Numbered from the stretch's first letter, positions 1 through 8,605 are shown. The stretch: DNA of 64,000 bases from Caproicibacterium sp. BJN0003 (GCF_026314295.1 NZ_CP111108.1:1798001-1862000), one strand, 5' to 3'. Numbers and translations: made by a program. Notes: generated by a model not told the origin, from the letters alone.

Positions 1-409
1 ACAGATCCACCAGCTCGCCCAGCACCTGCTTGTTGATTTCCGCCCGGGCGTAAGTCTTTGGCAGTACGCCCTTGAGGGTGGTGTTCTCACGTTCGATGGC
101 CACCATGGCATCGTCTATGATCTGCCCGATGGTAGGCAACTTAGCACTTTCTTTAATGAATTTCCACCGGGCAGATGGCGGAACAAAAAACACGTTTTTC
201 TCGGCGTAGGCATCCCGGTCTTCCTCAAAACCTTCGCCCTCGACCACCAAGTCTTGATATCGCTCGTCAAAGCTGTCAGAGATATATTTTAGGAAAATAA
301 GCCCCAGCACCACATTGCCGTATTCGCTGTCCTTTACGCCCATGCGACCCCGCATTTTGTCTGCCATTTCCCAGAGTTGATTTTCAAAGCCTAATGTCAC
401 TTCTGCCAT
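1..409 (-). CDS. hsdM: Type I restriction-modification methylase HsdM, N-terminal part (cut by window edge)
   Basis: The frame opens at an ATG (409-407) with AGGAGG about nine bases upstream and stays open to the window edge, giving 136 residues. The sequence has the helical HsdM N-terminal domain (LGFENQLWEMADKMRG, then the GLIFLKYISDSFDE motif typical of the family). The methyltransferase core would lie off the window. HsdM methylates adenine as part of an M2S or R2M2S complex. It starts 13 bases after the stop of the HsdS-like gene, so the two form one operon with the specificity-like gene first, the reverse of the common order. Family assignment is firm; completeness is unknown. Confidence 0.88.
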   Translation of the reverse strand, partial: MAEVTLGFENQLWEMADKMRGRMGVKDSEYGNVVLGLIFLKYISDSFDERYQDLVVEGEGFEEDRDAYAEKNVFFVPPSARWKFIKESAKLPTIGQIIDDAMVAIERENTTLKGVLPKTYARAEINKQVLGELVDL

Positions 410-422
410 ATTGCCGTTCCTC

Positions 423-1994
423 CTATATCATCTCATCATATAATTTGTTTTTCTGCTCTTGCAACCGCTGTTCCGCTTGCGCCACTGTTTGACGGTAATG
501 TGTGAGCTCGACTTCGTAGAATTCTGTCAATTTTCTCTGCCTGTCCAGAGGAAGAAGCGGAATTTCCAGTTCCATAATGTCTGTATGGTTGATGTTCATA
601 ATCGTCACGCCGCGCTGAAAGCTCTTGACCATCACCTGACCTGTAGGGCTGTCCAGAAACATCTGGATGAACGCCGGAAGTATCTGCCCTTTGCTCCGGA
701 TGACAATGATGTTTGCGGATGCAATTGTAATGTCTTCCTGCTTCCGGAACAGGGCGGATTTGATAGCCGTTCCCCTACAGGAGAGTATTACATCGCCGTC
801 TTGCAGCTCATAACGCTTTATTTTGCGTTCATCCTCCGCAATGGTGTCCAGACCCTCGTAGTCGATTACGCCGTTTTCTATATTGCCGATGTTCAGCACG
901 GCAATCTCTCCTGGCACGGCGTCTTTTTTCAGGATCGATTTTCCGCGAAACACCTCAGCCACCTCGCCGAGTTTGACCTTTGGCGTATCAGATTTCTTGA
1001 ACCGTGCGATATTCCGATCGTCCTCCGAGAGCAGCAATTCAATGCGCCAGTCGCCATGTACCCGGAACTTCTTAGTCGGGATCGCTTTAGGGTGATAGGG
1101 TGCAAGCGCATCCTTTTTCACTTTCAGCTCTCCAATGCTAACAGTCGCTGTTTCCTGTCCGGTAATCGACAGCAGATAGGTTTTGATGGCAGTCCACGGC
1201 CGGAATGTTCCGTCAGGCAGAATATAGAGCGATTCCACGTTCCGCGTATCCGCAATCTGCCGACGCAATTTTTCATAACCGCCGGACGCAAAGGTAAGCT
1301 TCGCCGGAGTGATGAAGTCCATCGTACCTGTCGAGGTCATAAGGCCCAGCAGATTTTCCAGTGCTACGCCATCATAATCCTGCGTCAAAAAAGCATTGGC
1401 TTCCGCTCCGACTCTCCCTCCAAATGCCGGTAGGCAGAAAATATAGTCATAGCTCTGCGATGTTTTCGGCAGAGCCGAATAGATGGAAATAAAACGAACA
1501 TCAACCGCCGAGTTTCCTTCAAACAGCAACCGTAGCAAAATCTCAAATGGGTGGAGTTGTGTGGTAAGCGTTACCTTTCCGGGACACGCCGCTACAAGCT
1601 CTGTCAGCCCGTTCAGGTGCCGTTCAGCATCGGTAATCAGCACTGTTTCTGGGGCAAGAGCGGTAATTCGTTTTTGGATATACTGAGTCAGAAGCGTTGG
1701 TGTGATCACCTCTCCGCTTCTGTCATTTTCATAAATGGACTTGGTAAACTCACCGAGATCTATCTCTTTCAAAGCGTCATAAATATCCCGAAAGTCATTT
1801 CTGTCAGCAGGAAAGAAGCCCAGCGTCTCTTCTGTTTTCTGTTTCATGATGGAAAACAGCTCGCTGGTAGTCTCATTTCCCCGCACAGCTTTTTTAGTAA
1901 GCGCAACACGCAGGGCTTCTGTCAACAGCTGGTCACGGGATGTGATCTGGCGCTGATAAAGAACTGCCAGAGCACTTTGGATATCGTTATTCAA
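423..1994 (-). CDS. HsdS-like specificity protein with degenerate methyltransferase-like N-terminal half
   Basis: About 523 residues. The last 190 or so residues look like a type I S-subunit target-recognition domain (VKLGEVAEVFRGKSI..., DGDVILSCRGTAIKSA..., ending in a coiled coil). The first 330 residues resemble an N6-adenine methylase fold, but the motif IV position reads YDYIFCLPAFGG where active enzymes have NPPF/NPPY, so I infer it is catalytically dead. An ATG at 2009 exists, but it lies inside GGAGGTG, which is well spaced as ribosome site for the TTG at 1994; I chose the TTG. The product probably guides HsdM (next gene) to DNA. It may instead be a divergent BREX/DISARM-type or single-chain methylase; the S-domain is the surest part. 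Confidence 0.7.
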   Translation of the reverse strand: MNNDIQSALAVLYQRQITSRDQLLTEALRVALTKKAVRGNETTSELFSIMKQKTEETLGFFPADRNDFRDIYDALKEIDLGEFTKSIYENDRSGEVITPTLLTQYIQKRITALAPETVLITDAERHLNGLTELVAACPGKVTLTTQLHPFEILLRLLFEGNSAVDVRFISIYSALPKTSQSYDYIFCLPAFGGRVGAEANAFLTQDYDGVALENLLGLMTSTGTMDFITPAKLTFASGGYEKLRRQIADTRNVESLYILPDGTFRPWTAIKTYLLSITGQETATVSIGELKVKKDALAPYHPKAIPTKKFRVHGDWRIELLLSEDDRNIARFKKSDTPKVKLGEVAEVFRGKSILKKDAVPGEIAVLNIGNIENGVIDYEGLDTIAEDERKIKRYELQDGDVILSCRGTAIKSALFRKQEDITIASANIIVIRSKGQILPAFIQMFLDSPTGQVMVKSFQRGVTIMNINHTDIMELEIPLLPLDRQRKLTEFYEVELTHYRQTVAQAEQRLQEQKNKLYDEMI

Positions 1995-2037
1995 GCAGTA
2001 CACCTCCATATCATGGACTGTTTATAGAATACTGCTA

Positions 2038-2065
2038 ATATTTTAGTATGTCAATACTAAAATAT
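2038..2065 (-). promoter_or_regulatory. Promoter with overlapping palindromic operator for the hsd genes
   Basis: Two 12-base arms (ATATTTTAGTAT / ATACTAAAATAT) flank a 4-base centre. On the minus strand the centre forms TTGACA (2054-2049), followed 17 bases later by TATTCT, a plausible -35/-10 pair reading into the HsdS-like gene. A palindrome covering the -35 box is the usual layout of a repressor site. The cognate repressor is not identified in this window. Confidence 0.6.
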
Positions 2066-2237
2066 ATATTTTGATTAATGGTACCTCGCAACTCTCTCGA
2101 TTACTATTACAAATGCCACGAAGCCCATAAACTACACGACCCCGCATGCAGCAATGGCAACTTTCTTTTGCATATGCACCTTTTAACGAAAGGCAGTACC
2201 GTGTGCATTTGGTATCAAAATTGGTCACTACTTTCAT

Positions 2238-2288
2238 GCCGAGTGTTCTTATAGTATTTGAAAGTGCTGTAAGAACACTCGGCTTTTT
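2238..2288 (+). terminator. Rho-independent terminator (plus direction)
   Basis: A perfect 14-bp stem (GCCGAGTGTTCTTA / TAAGAACACTCGGC) with an 18-base loop is followed by TTTTT. The T-run is only on the plus-strand side, although the neighbouring recombinase gene comes from the minus strand. The gene it once served is not evident; the 2066-2237 stretch holds no convincing gene. Confidence 0.75.
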
Positions 2289-2294
2289 ATATGC

Positions 2295-4004
2295 TTATCC
2301 TGCCATTTGCGCTTGGGAGTAGCTTACGGCTACTCCTTTTCTTGTCTGTATCAGAACATCCGGTTCCTGTAGAGATGAAATATCCGGTATTTCAATGGAG
2401 CCGATACAATTATAATGAATAGTCAGCTTCTGGACGTATACGCCGTTTACCTTCTCAGCCTGATGGACTTCAATGTGATCGATCAGTTCGTTCAGCATAC
2501 GCGGTGTGAGCTTTCTGGCTCTGGTATATTTACGCACAGTGGCAATGAACATATCCGTGCCCACAGATTGACGGCTTTCTTTATCAAGCTCGGCCCTCAG
2601 CGTTTTTATCCGCCCTGCTAATCCGCTCTGCTCATCTTCATACTGCTTGGTCATTTTTGAAAACCGCTCGTCGGAAATTTTCCCGGCCACATTGTCCTCA
2701 TACATTCGATCAAACAGTCGGTCAATCTCTTTATCGCGGGCCAACAGAGCATTGTATCCTTTTTGCTTTTTCTGCCGCTCAAGTTCCACCGTTTGCTGAG
2801 AATGTCCCATAACCGCTTTGACAAATTCATCTTCATACTTGCTCGCAAATTTTGTGAGCCTGTGGATTTCTCCCAGTACGACCTGTTCCAGAAAGTCGAC
2901 ACGGATATAATGGGTAGAAGCACAAGTACCCCGATTACCTTTGTAATTGGAACAGTTGAAATACTTGATGTCCGGGTTGCCCTGATTGAAGTGGTAATGC
3001 AGATTGTGACCGCAGTCGGCACAGACAAGCAAGCCGGAAAACATATTGGTTTCTCCCTCATTCGTTTTCCGCTTGCGGATTTTACCACGTTTCTGCTGTA
3101 CCTTTTCCCATGTTGCGCGGTCAACGACCGGATCATGCACATCCTTAAAGATAACCCAATTGTCATGGTCGTTCTCAATTCGCTTCTTATTCTTGTAGGA
3201 TTTGCTGTATGTCTTGAAATTGAGAACGTCCCCGCAATACTCCTGTAAGGAAAGAATCTTGGTGACGGTTGAACTGTTCCACTTCGTGGGCGGTGCGTCT
3301 TTGTGCTTGCCAGGGCGGTTGACGCCTCGTGTTTGCCAATAAGATATAGGAGTCAGTATACTGTCCCTTTCCAGTGCGGCGGCAATTTGTTCCGGCCCAA
3401 AGCCGTCCAGTGTCATTTGATAAATGCGGCGAACAGTGGTGGCGGCTTCCTCGTCCACAATCCAGCGTTTGGGATTATCCGGGTCCTTGATGTAACCGTA
3501 AGGCGGCTGTCCCATAGGTTCCCCAGCATTTCCCTTGATTTTATTGCTGATGCGCCGTTTCTTGCTGATATCACGGGCATACCACTCGTTGAATAGATTG
3601 CGGATCGGTGTCAGTTCATTTTCTCCCTCAGCGGTATCCACATTGTCGGAAACCGCGACAAGCCTGATGTCGTGATCGGGGAGGAATTCCTCCGTGAGTT
3701 TCCCAACCTCAATGTAGTTTCTGCCCAAACGTGACATATCCTTTACAAAAACAGCCGCTGCGTGGCCTTCCTCAAGCTCTTGAATCATTGCCACAAAACC
3801 GGGTCGCTCCATTGTGACACCGGAAATGCCATCGTCAGAGAAGTGAACAAGGTTGGTATATCCCTTTTCTTTGGCAACCTTGATTAAAAGTTTTTTCTGA
3901 TTGCTTATGCTGTAGCTTTCACCCTCAAGGTTGTCATCGCGTGACAGCCGCTCATAAAGAAAGGCTGTGTCTTCCCGGTTTTTTCTCCTATTTGACCGTT
4001 TCAT
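2295..4004 (-). CDS. Large serine recombinase (TndX/TnpX-type)
   Basis: 569 residues, usual for transposon large serine recombinases. The N-terminal resolvase domain (about 12-160) has the nucleophile in YERLSRDD (Ser21), the DDGISG motif and VKDMSRLGRNYIE. A recombinase domain and a zinc ribbon (CADCGH ... CSNY...GTC) follow, then a coiled coil and a C-terminal domain ending near 569. The ATG at 4004 follows GGAAAGGGGG. It would excise and integrate the element that carries it. It is the last gene of a minus-strand module (sigma-like factor, leader, TnpW-like, recombinase) homologous in layout to the plus-strand module at 36.1-40.7 kb. The element end should lie just beyond 2295, but I could not locate the crossover site. 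Confidence 0.93.
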   Translation of the reverse strand: MKRSNRRKNREDTAFLYERLSRDDNLEGESYSISNQKKLLIKVAKEKGYTNLVHFSDDGISGVTMERPGFVAMIQELEEGHAAAVFVKDMSRLGRNYIEVGKLTEEFLPDHDIRLVAVSDNVDTAEGENELTPIRNLFNEWYARDISKKRRISNKIKGNAGEPMGQPPYGYIKDPDNPKRWIVDEEAATTVRRIYQMTLDGFGPEQIAAALERDSILTPISYWQTRGVNRPGKHKDAPPTKWNSSTVTKILSLQEYCGDVLNFKTYSKSYKNKKRIENDHDNWVIFKDVHDPVVDRATWEKVQQKRGKIRKRKTNEGETNMFSGLLVCADCGHNLHYHFNQGNPDIKYFNCSNYKGNRGTCASTHYIRVDFLEQVVLGEIHRLTKFASKYEDEFVKAVMGHSQQTVELERQKKQKGYNALLARDKEIDRLFDRMYEDNVAGKISDERFSKMTKQYEDEQSGLAGRIKTLRAELDKESRQSVGTDMFIATVRKYTRARKLTPRMLNELIDHIEVHQAEKVNGVYVQKLTIHYNCIGSIEIPDISSLQEPDVLIQTRKGVAVSYSQAQMAG

Positions 4005-4101
4005 AAATCCCCCTTTCCGGCAGTCAAATAAGCAGTATTTACAGGCTAAGGTATACCATATCGACCGCCGATTGTCACGCTTGCCGCATTGTTACTTATC
4101 A

Positions 4102-4299
4102 TCAAAGCCGATCTGCGTCGGCCCTCATCAGTTTCATTAAAATGGTTCCCAGCGTGTCATGCCCTTCTGTTTGAAAAACAGGTTCGACAATGAAGGTTTT
4201 GCCGTCTACTTTATAGGTGGATGGCTTATCTAAACGATTGCGTCCGGAAGCTCCGGGCGGTATATTGCTGTTGCAGGCAGCAGTTTTCGTGTTTTTCAT
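4102..4299 (-). CDS. TnpW-like small transposon-encoded protein
   Basis: 65 residues starting at the ATG at 4299 with GGAGG eight bases upstream; longer in-frame starts upstream lack a ribosome site. The core (STYKVDGKTFIVEPVFQTEGHDTLGTILMKLM) matches the small proteins often annotated TnpW just upstream of clostridial serine recombinases, and the protein at 37079-37264 has the same pattern (Y-V...F...L...L). Function is unknown; position suggests an accessory or directionality role for the recombinase about 100 bp downstream. Confidence 0.7.
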   Translation of the reverse strand: MKNTKTAACNSNIPPGASGRNRLDKPSTYKVDGKTFIVEPVFQTEGHDTLGTILMKLMRADADRL

Positions 4300-4344
4300 C
4301 GTTATGCCTCCGTCTAAATAAAAACAGCCGCACAGTATATTTTG

Positions 4345-4765
4345 TATTTGCATTGCCCTCATGGGCAATGCAGAGCAATTACGGCGTGGCTGTCCCTTTG
4401 TTTCGATTTGCTTTTTATGTTTACAGATATTCCGGACGAACAGGCGGCGTACCTGTTACCATAGGAATCGCACCTCCCCCCATGCTGATGGCGGGCCGTC
4501 CTCATTGCCTGCGACGGTTTTATCACGCTCGGACTGTGACTGAACGGAAGTTTCATCACATACAGATGATTGCCGCAGAGCTGCCTTGCGTCTGAAAGAA
4601 GCTGCTCTACCTGCGGCGCTGGTGTTTTTCGCTCCCTTTCCGTTACGCTGAAATCCAATCATCCTCTCCCGCGCAAGAAAAGATCGTGGCGCACCCGCCG
4701 CCCGGCTCCCTGTATGCCGCTGCTTGCGGTATGTATCCGGCTTGTCCTTTATTAAATTTTCAAGC
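4345..4765 (-). other. Conserved untranslated leader, copy 1 (candidate structured RNA)
   Basis: This stretch is about 95% identical by eye to 36610-36975, in inverted orientation. It precedes the TnpW-like gene in both modules. It is rich in local hairpins, including one closed by GCAGAGC/GCTCTGC with a nested stem. In one small stem the copies differ at paired positions (ATCA...TGAT here, ATTA...TAAT in the other copy). Two reading frames stay open through it, but nearly all differences between the copies would change amino acids, so I treat it as non-coding apart from the 13-codon frame listed separately. Confidence 0.55.
4421..4462 (-). CDS. 13-residue leader peptide, copy 1
   Basis: ATG (4462) to TAA (4421) encodes MVTGTPPVRPEYL. 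A very strong Shine-Dalgarno run (GGGGGGAGGTG) sits eight bases upstream, better than that of most genes here. The homologous module carries the same peptide with one change, Tyr to Cys at residue 12. A short, well-initiated, conserved frame with Pro-Pro in a leader suggests translation-coupled control of the downstream TnpW-like and recombinase genes. This is inference from two copies only. Confidence 0.45.
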   Translation of the reverse strand: MVTGTPPVRPEYL

Positions 4766-4828
4766 TACAACAGGGGAATAATATCTCCCTCATAAACCCT
4801 TTCATTTTTGGGGCCTGTTAGGATACAC

Positions 4829-5254
4829 CTAATGGTCATTTTTTAGAAAGATTTCCATGTTTCGAAGCCCCTTCCTGATTGACTTGCGTACATTTCGGGC
4901 ATCCACACCTTCTACCCGTGCAATATCGGCTTGACTGATACCGAGTATGTAATGGGCATAAACGCGTTTGGCCTGCTTGTCCGGCAAAGAGGCAATCGCT
5001 GCGTGGAGCTGTGCGACCGTTACTTTACGCTCATATATTTCACAGGGGGACAAAGAGACAAACAGGATGTCATTCTCGATGCCGTCGTCACAATCCAGAG
5101 AGTAATACGCCTTGTGCCGGTATCTTCGTAAGTAGTAGGCAGCGTCGGCCCGTTCATAGGAAACCATGAGCGCCGCGACTTCATTCGGCACTTCGATAGT
5201 GCAGTCGGTGGTATAGAAATCGGGATAATATTCCCGCAAATTAATCTGTGTCAT
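4829..5254 (-). CDS. Sigma-70-family-like regulator of mobile element, copy 1
   Basis: 141 residues from the ATG at 5254 (GGAGG eight bases upstream). The N-terminal half (INLREYYPDFYTTDCTIEVPNEV) is typical of sigma-like ORFs in clostridial conjugative elements. The C-terminal 55 residues resemble sigma region 4: LPDKQAKRVYAHYILGISQADIARVEGV, then a recognition helix. The paralogue at 36116-36541 is about 75% identical and inverted. It probably drives or modulates transcription of the adjacent module. Even the upstream 60 bases are conserved between the copies. Confidence 0.8.
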   Translation of the reverse strand: MTQINLREYYPDFYTTDCTIEVPNEVAALMVSYERADAAYYLRRYRHKAYYSLDCDDGIENDILFVSLSPCEIYERKVTVAQLHAAIASLPDKQAKRVYAHYILGISQADIARVEGVDARNVRKSIRKGLRNMEIFLKNDH

Positions 5255-5756
5255 TAAATTTTCCTCCATTCCGATTTTTGAGTTGTGGCAAATCGAAACA
5301 GAGGTAGGTGGGGAGCGACAGCGGGCTGAATGTCCCTTTGCAAGGCCAAAAAGACCCACTTGGGCATAACCCAAATGAGCCTTTTGCAAAAAAATGAACT
5401 TATATATCCAGTTTTTGAATCCTATAGGTTCCTGTTCGTGGCCACAGTTACCCGTTGAACAGCACAGGCTTTTTTTAACAGACTACCTATTAGAGCAACG
5501 TATAGCGAATAGATGTCCGCTTCATCACGCCCGGCCGCTGCTGTGCAGCGGTCGCCTAATGTTTAGAACATATCGAATGCACATGGAAAGCCCTCCAACC
5601 TGCAAGTCTGAAGGGGAATCGATATTGCTATTCAGACATGATGATACACCCACCAAACTCGCGCTTTTTGTGTGACAGAATCTTACTAAACAGAAAAATG
5701 CTGCCATAAGAGTACATTTTTGCAATATTACACGATGGTAAATCTGATATCGGTTA
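5255..5756. other. Intergenic stretch, no gene seen
   Basis: About 500 bases between the sigma-like gene and the IS3 element. The first 70 bases match the upstream region of the 36.1-kb paralogue. A GC-rich hairpin (GGCCGCTG/CAGCGGTC) lies near 5530-5553. Open frames here lack ribosome sites and family resemblance. Confidence 0.5.
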
Positions 5757-7211
5757 GGGGGTGCGGATAAAAAGCTGGACAAGTACAGGCTGTGACATGG
5801 GAGTGATCACATTGTTCGCATACGAAAAGCGAGCCCGAGCGTTGCAGATGTATGAGGAAACACATTCTGTAACCGAGACCATCCGCGTACTTGGTTATCC
5901 CGGACGGCAGACCCTGTACAAATGGATCAGTAAGCAGAATCAGCCGAAGAAAGTGAAATCACCCTATCGTGGCAAAAATACCGAGACCCATCCGCGTCAC
6001 CCGCCAGTGAAGCTGAAATTGAAGGTTCTCCACCGTTGTTTTGAACTTGGCGAAGATGTAAAATCAGTATCAGATGAGATCGGGTATAGCCGAGCCAGTA
6101 TTTATACATGGCGTAGGAAATATCTTCGAAAAGGAATGACTGCACTGATGAATCCGGAGGATGACCCCCGAGGTAAACTTGTGCCAGGTACAGCATCCTC
6201 CTCAGAGGAAATCAACGAGTTGAAATCCGAAGTGGAAGATATGCGGATGCAAATTGATATTCTAAAGGAAACCATCAACGTATTAAAAAAAGACCCCGGC
6301 GTCGATCAGGCAGTTCTCCGGAATCGGGAGAAGGTGGCGATCATCGGCGCCCTGAAGAGTAAGTATTCGCTGCCGAATCTGCTTTCTGCCTTGCATTGTC
6401 CGCGCAGCAGCTACTATTACCAACAAAAGACCGTGAAGCGGCAAGACAAATACTGTTTCGCCAAGAAAAGGATACAGGCTGTATTTGAAGAAAATCACGG
6501 GCGCTACGGATATCGGAGAATCCATGCTGCATTGAGAAAAGAAGGCCTACGTCTATCCGAGAAGGTTATTCGCCAACTCATGAAACAAGAGAAGCTGCAA
6601 GTCGCAGCAAAAAAGAAGCGAGTCTATAGCTTTTATCAGGGGGAGATTACGCCGGCAGTGCCCAATGTCATACAGCGCAACTTCCATGCCGATCTTCCAA
6701 ACGAGAAGTGGCTGACCGACATAACGGAATTTGCAATTCCGGCTGGAAAGGTTTATCTTTCTCCTGTGATTGACTGTTTTGACGGTATGCCGGTCTGCTG
6801 GAGTATTGGGACAGCCCCGAATGCAGAGCTTGCGAATTGTATGCTGGATGATGCAATCTCCCACTTAAAAGAAGAACGTCCCGTCATCCACACAGACCGT
6901 GGCTGCCATTACCGATGGCCTGGTTGGATTAGCCGTATGGAAAAGGCGCATTTGCAACGTTCAATGTCAAAGAAAGGATGCTCGCCGGATAACTCAGCGT
7001 GTGAGGGCTTCTTTGGCAGAATGAAAAATGAGATGTTCTACGGCTTGTCCTGGATGGATGTGTCAATAGAGGCCTTTATTCAGATCATACACGACTATAT
7101 GAATTGGTATCGGGAAAAGCGCATCAAAATTTCACTTGGCGGGATGAGCCCGCTGGAGTACAGACAAAATCTAGGCCTGAGTGCTTAGTCCAAAATTTTG
7201 TCCGCACCCCC
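5757..7211 (+). mobile_element. IS3-family insertion sequence, intact (1455 bp)
   Basis: The ends are imperfect inverted repeats beginning GGGGGTGCGGAYAAAA. The left end starts at 5757 and the right end closes with TTTTGTCCGCACCCCC at 7211. Both sides are flanked by TTA (5754-5756 and 7212-7214), a 3-bp target duplication, the size usual for IS3-family insertions. One transposase gene fills the element. The clean ends and intact reading frame suggest a recent insertion. Confidence 0.88.
5797..7188 (+). CDS. IS3-family transposase, single-frame form
   Basis: 463 residues from the ATG at 5797; a GTG at 5761 is in frame but lies in the terminal repeat. Two helix-turn-helix units come first (SVTETIRVLGYPGRQTLYKWI and DVKSVSDEIGYSRASIYTWRRKY). 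A coiled coil (EINELKSEVEDMRMQIDILKETINVLKK) follows, then an HTH_21 region (GRYGYRRIHAALRKEG) and an rve integrase core with LTDITEF, VIHTDRGCHYR and the final Glu in SACEGFFGRMKNEMFY. The two usual IS3 frames are fused here, so no frameshift is needed. Confidence 0.92.
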   Translation: MGVITLFAYEKRARALQMYEETHSVTETIRVLGYPGRQTLYKWISKQNQPKKVKSPYRGKNTETHPRHPPVKLKLKVLHRCFELGEDVKSVSDEIGYSRASIYTWRRKYLRKGMTALMNPEDDPRGKLVPGTASSSEEINELKSEVEDMRMQIDILKETINVLKKDPGVDQAVLRNREKVAIIGALKSKYSLPNLLSALHCPRSSYYYQQKTVKRQDKYCFAKKRIQAVFEENHGRYGYRRIHAALRKEGLRLSEKVIRQLMKQEKLQVAAKKKRVYSFYQGEITPAVPNVIQRNFHADLPNEKWLTDITEFAIPAGKVYLSPVIDCFDGMPVCWSIGTAPNAELANCMLDDAISHLKEERPVIHTDRGCHYRWPGWISRMEKAHLQRSMSKKGCSPDNSACEGFFGRMKNEMFYGLSWMDVSIEAFIQIIHDYMNWYREKRIKISLGGMSPLEYRQNLGLSA

Positions 7212-7411
7212 TTATATCTAAAATGTGGTGTAAATTTCCATAGTCAGGTAAGATCTAAAAAGACCATAGGTAACATTTCCGAAAGCTTGTCAAGACCAAA
7301 AGCACTTATATTTTGATTACGTTAATGAGATTTTTATATATTACCGACATTGTGTACATTTGATGTTGCTTTTTAACTTTATAAAATCGTAATAGCAAAG
7401 GCTTTAGGCCA
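7212..7411. other. Intergenic stretch, no gene seen
   Basis: 200 AT-rich bases between the right end of the IS element and the stop of the Ric-like gene. No stem-loop with a T-run or supported reading frame was found. Any terminator for the Ric-like gene may have been displaced by the insertion. Confidence 0.4.
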
Positions 7412-7726
7412 TTACACCGCTGACAATATTGCATCAATCTGCGACAGAGCCTTATAGACGTTCTTATATGCTGGGCAAGCATCTGATGGAATTGCATAGT
7501 TTCTTGTGAGGCTTCTGAGTTTTTCCAATAAGGCCGTTGCTCTGCCAGTATCCATACCATCTTCAAATACGGCCTGCAGTTCGTCTGTTACCTGTTTAAC
7601 TTCCATCAACTCCGGATGTTTCGCTCCATGTATTTTCAGCACTTTCGGCAGAAATATATTCAGTGTCTTAAACGATTTCTGTACAGATTTCGAGCAGTTC
7701 TTTAAATGATTTGATCTTCCGAACAT
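7412..7726 (-). CDS. Small Ric-type (iron-sulfur repair-like) protein, paralogue 1
   Basis: 104 residues. The core IFLPKVLKIHGAKHPELMEVKQVTDELQAVFEDG, then LRSLTRNYAIPSDACPAYKNVYKALSQID, is shared with the protein at 8606-8902. The H-G-x-x-HPEL signature and the (I/V)P(S/A)DAC motif resemble the short clostridial proteins annotated as Ric, which relate to the di-iron, hemerythrin-like end of the iron-sulfur cluster repair protein ScdA/YtfE. Full-length ScdA is about 220 residues, so this is a one-domain form. It has its own FNR-type promoter (see 7754-7796). The role in nitrosative or oxidative damage repair is inferred from family and regulation. Confidence 0.62.
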   Translation of the reverse strand: MFGRSNHLKNCSKSVQKSFKTLNIFLPKVLKIHGAKHPELMEVKQVTDELQAVFEDGMDTGRATALLEKLRSLTRNYAIPSDACPAYKNVYKALSQIDAILSAV

Positions 7727-7753
7727 CTATTGTCCTTCTTTTCATTTTTTCTC

Positions 7754-7796
7754 ATTATACTGGAGACTTTCTCCGCTTACCTTGATTTATATCAAG
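7754..7796 (-). promoter_or_regulatory. FNR-type box and -10 element of the Ric-like gene
   Basis: The site CTTGAT-TTAT-ATCAAG (7781-7796) is a perfect match to the FNR consensus TTGAT-N4-ATCAA. A perfect minus-strand TATAAT lies at 7759-7754, placing the inferred start at 7747 and the box centre at -41.5. That is the class II activator position. The FNR-like regulator encoded just upstream (7907-8566) is the obvious candidate to bind it. Confidence 0.78.
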
Positions 7797-7826
7797 TTTA
7801 TTTAATTTTTGTAATTTTTAAAAGAA

Positions 7827-7862
7827 GAGGCAGAAGCCATAAACATTCGTGGCTTCTGCCTC
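7827..7862 (-). terminator. Terminator downstream of the FNR-like gene
   Basis: A perfect 13-bp stem (GAGGCAGAAGCCA / TGGCTTCTGCCTC) with a 10-base loop. On the minus strand it is followed by TTCTTTTAAAAATT. It separates the FNR-like gene from the promoter of the next gene. Confidence 0.75.
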
Positions 7863-7906
7863 GAAACCCTGTTGCTCCTGTTTGCCAGATAGGTATAATC
7901 CGCCTA

Positions 7907-8566
7907 TTATAAGACGTTTTCCAATGCATCTTTCTGTAAGAGGCGTATGTTTTTCCCCGACCGTCCCAGAAATCCATCATCTTCAAACTGTCGCATTCGT
8001 CTTGAAAGGGTCTCGGGTGTGGTAGCTAAAAATGCTGCTAACTCCTTCATAGACAGTGGAAGTACAAATGTATCCGCCCCAGCGACCTTTGACAGGTCAA
8101 TTAGGTAGGAAGCTAGTCTTAACGCGACACTTTCCGTCGCTGTGCGGGTAGTCAACTGGTCCGCCTCTGCCAGCTTGCGGCTGTATTCTTCCAGCAGCTT
8201 GACACTGATAGCAGGATATTGTATGAGCAGCTCCATGAATTCCTCACGCCCTATGACACACGCCTCAATATCTGTCAGTGCTTCCCCAAAACTGTTCGGA
8301 TTGATGGAACCAAATAAGGTGTCTTCTCCTATAACACTTCCAGACTCCAGTACACGAAGCAACTGTTCCTTTCCAAAACCCGAAAGCTGATAAACTTTGA
8401 TCCTGCCTTTTGCAAGGATAAATAATCCACATGATTTATTGGGAGAATAGATAATTTCTCCTTTTGCATAACAGCGGTGTTGCATGATTCCGCTGATTTT
8501 CTCCAGGTTTTCGTGACTTAAGTGATTGAAAATCGGCACATTCTCTGCACATACGTGTCCGGACAT
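7907..8566 (-). CDS. CRP/FNR-family transcriptional regulator, FNR-like specificity
   Basis: 219 residues: cyclic-nucleotide-binding fold (about 10-125), dimer helix, then winged helix-turn-helix. The recognition helix TTPETLSRRMRQFEDDG keeps the Glu-x-x-Ser-Arg pattern with which E. coli FNR reads TTGAT. Three TTGAY-N4-RTCAA sites stand upstream of neighbouring genes (7781, 9204, 11204). The Cys residues (6, 32 and 46 by count) do not form the classical N-terminal CxxxCxxC cluster site, so the signal is unclear. It is co-directional with the metal ATPase, CopZ-like and Ric-like genes and probably controls them. No strong promoter of its own is evident. Confidence 0.88.
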   Translation of the reverse strand: MSGHVCAENVPIFNHLSHENLEKISGIMQHRCYAKGEIIYSPNKSCGLFILAKGRIKVYQLSGFGKEQLLRVLESGSVIGEDTLFGSINPNSFGEALTDIEACVIGREEFMELLIQYPAISVKLLEEYSRKLAEADQLTTRTATESVALRLASYLIDLSKVAGADTFVLPLSMKELAAFLATTPETLSRRMRQFEDDGFLGRSGKNIRLLQKDALENVL

Positions 8567-8605
8567 TTTTTCCCTCCATTCCGAAAGCGTTTTGGCGAGG
8601 TCCTT

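Noticed and set aside
459-1433. 324-residue open frame on the plus strand opposite the HsdS-like gene
   Set aside because: No family resemblance and no ribosome site; it is the mirror of a convincing gene on the minus strand.
2043-2237. 64-residue minus-strand frame before the terminator at 2238
   Set aside because: No ribosome site, odd composition, and it overlaps the hsd promoter palindrome.
4456-4662. 68-residue frame in the conserved leader, also present at 36709-36915
   Set aside because: Almost every difference between the two copies changes an amino acid in this frame and in the overlapping 99-residue frame, so neither looks selected as protein.
5394-5675. 93-residue plus-strand frame before the IS3 element
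   Set aside because: No ribosome site, no recognisable domain, and a competing open frame on the other strand.
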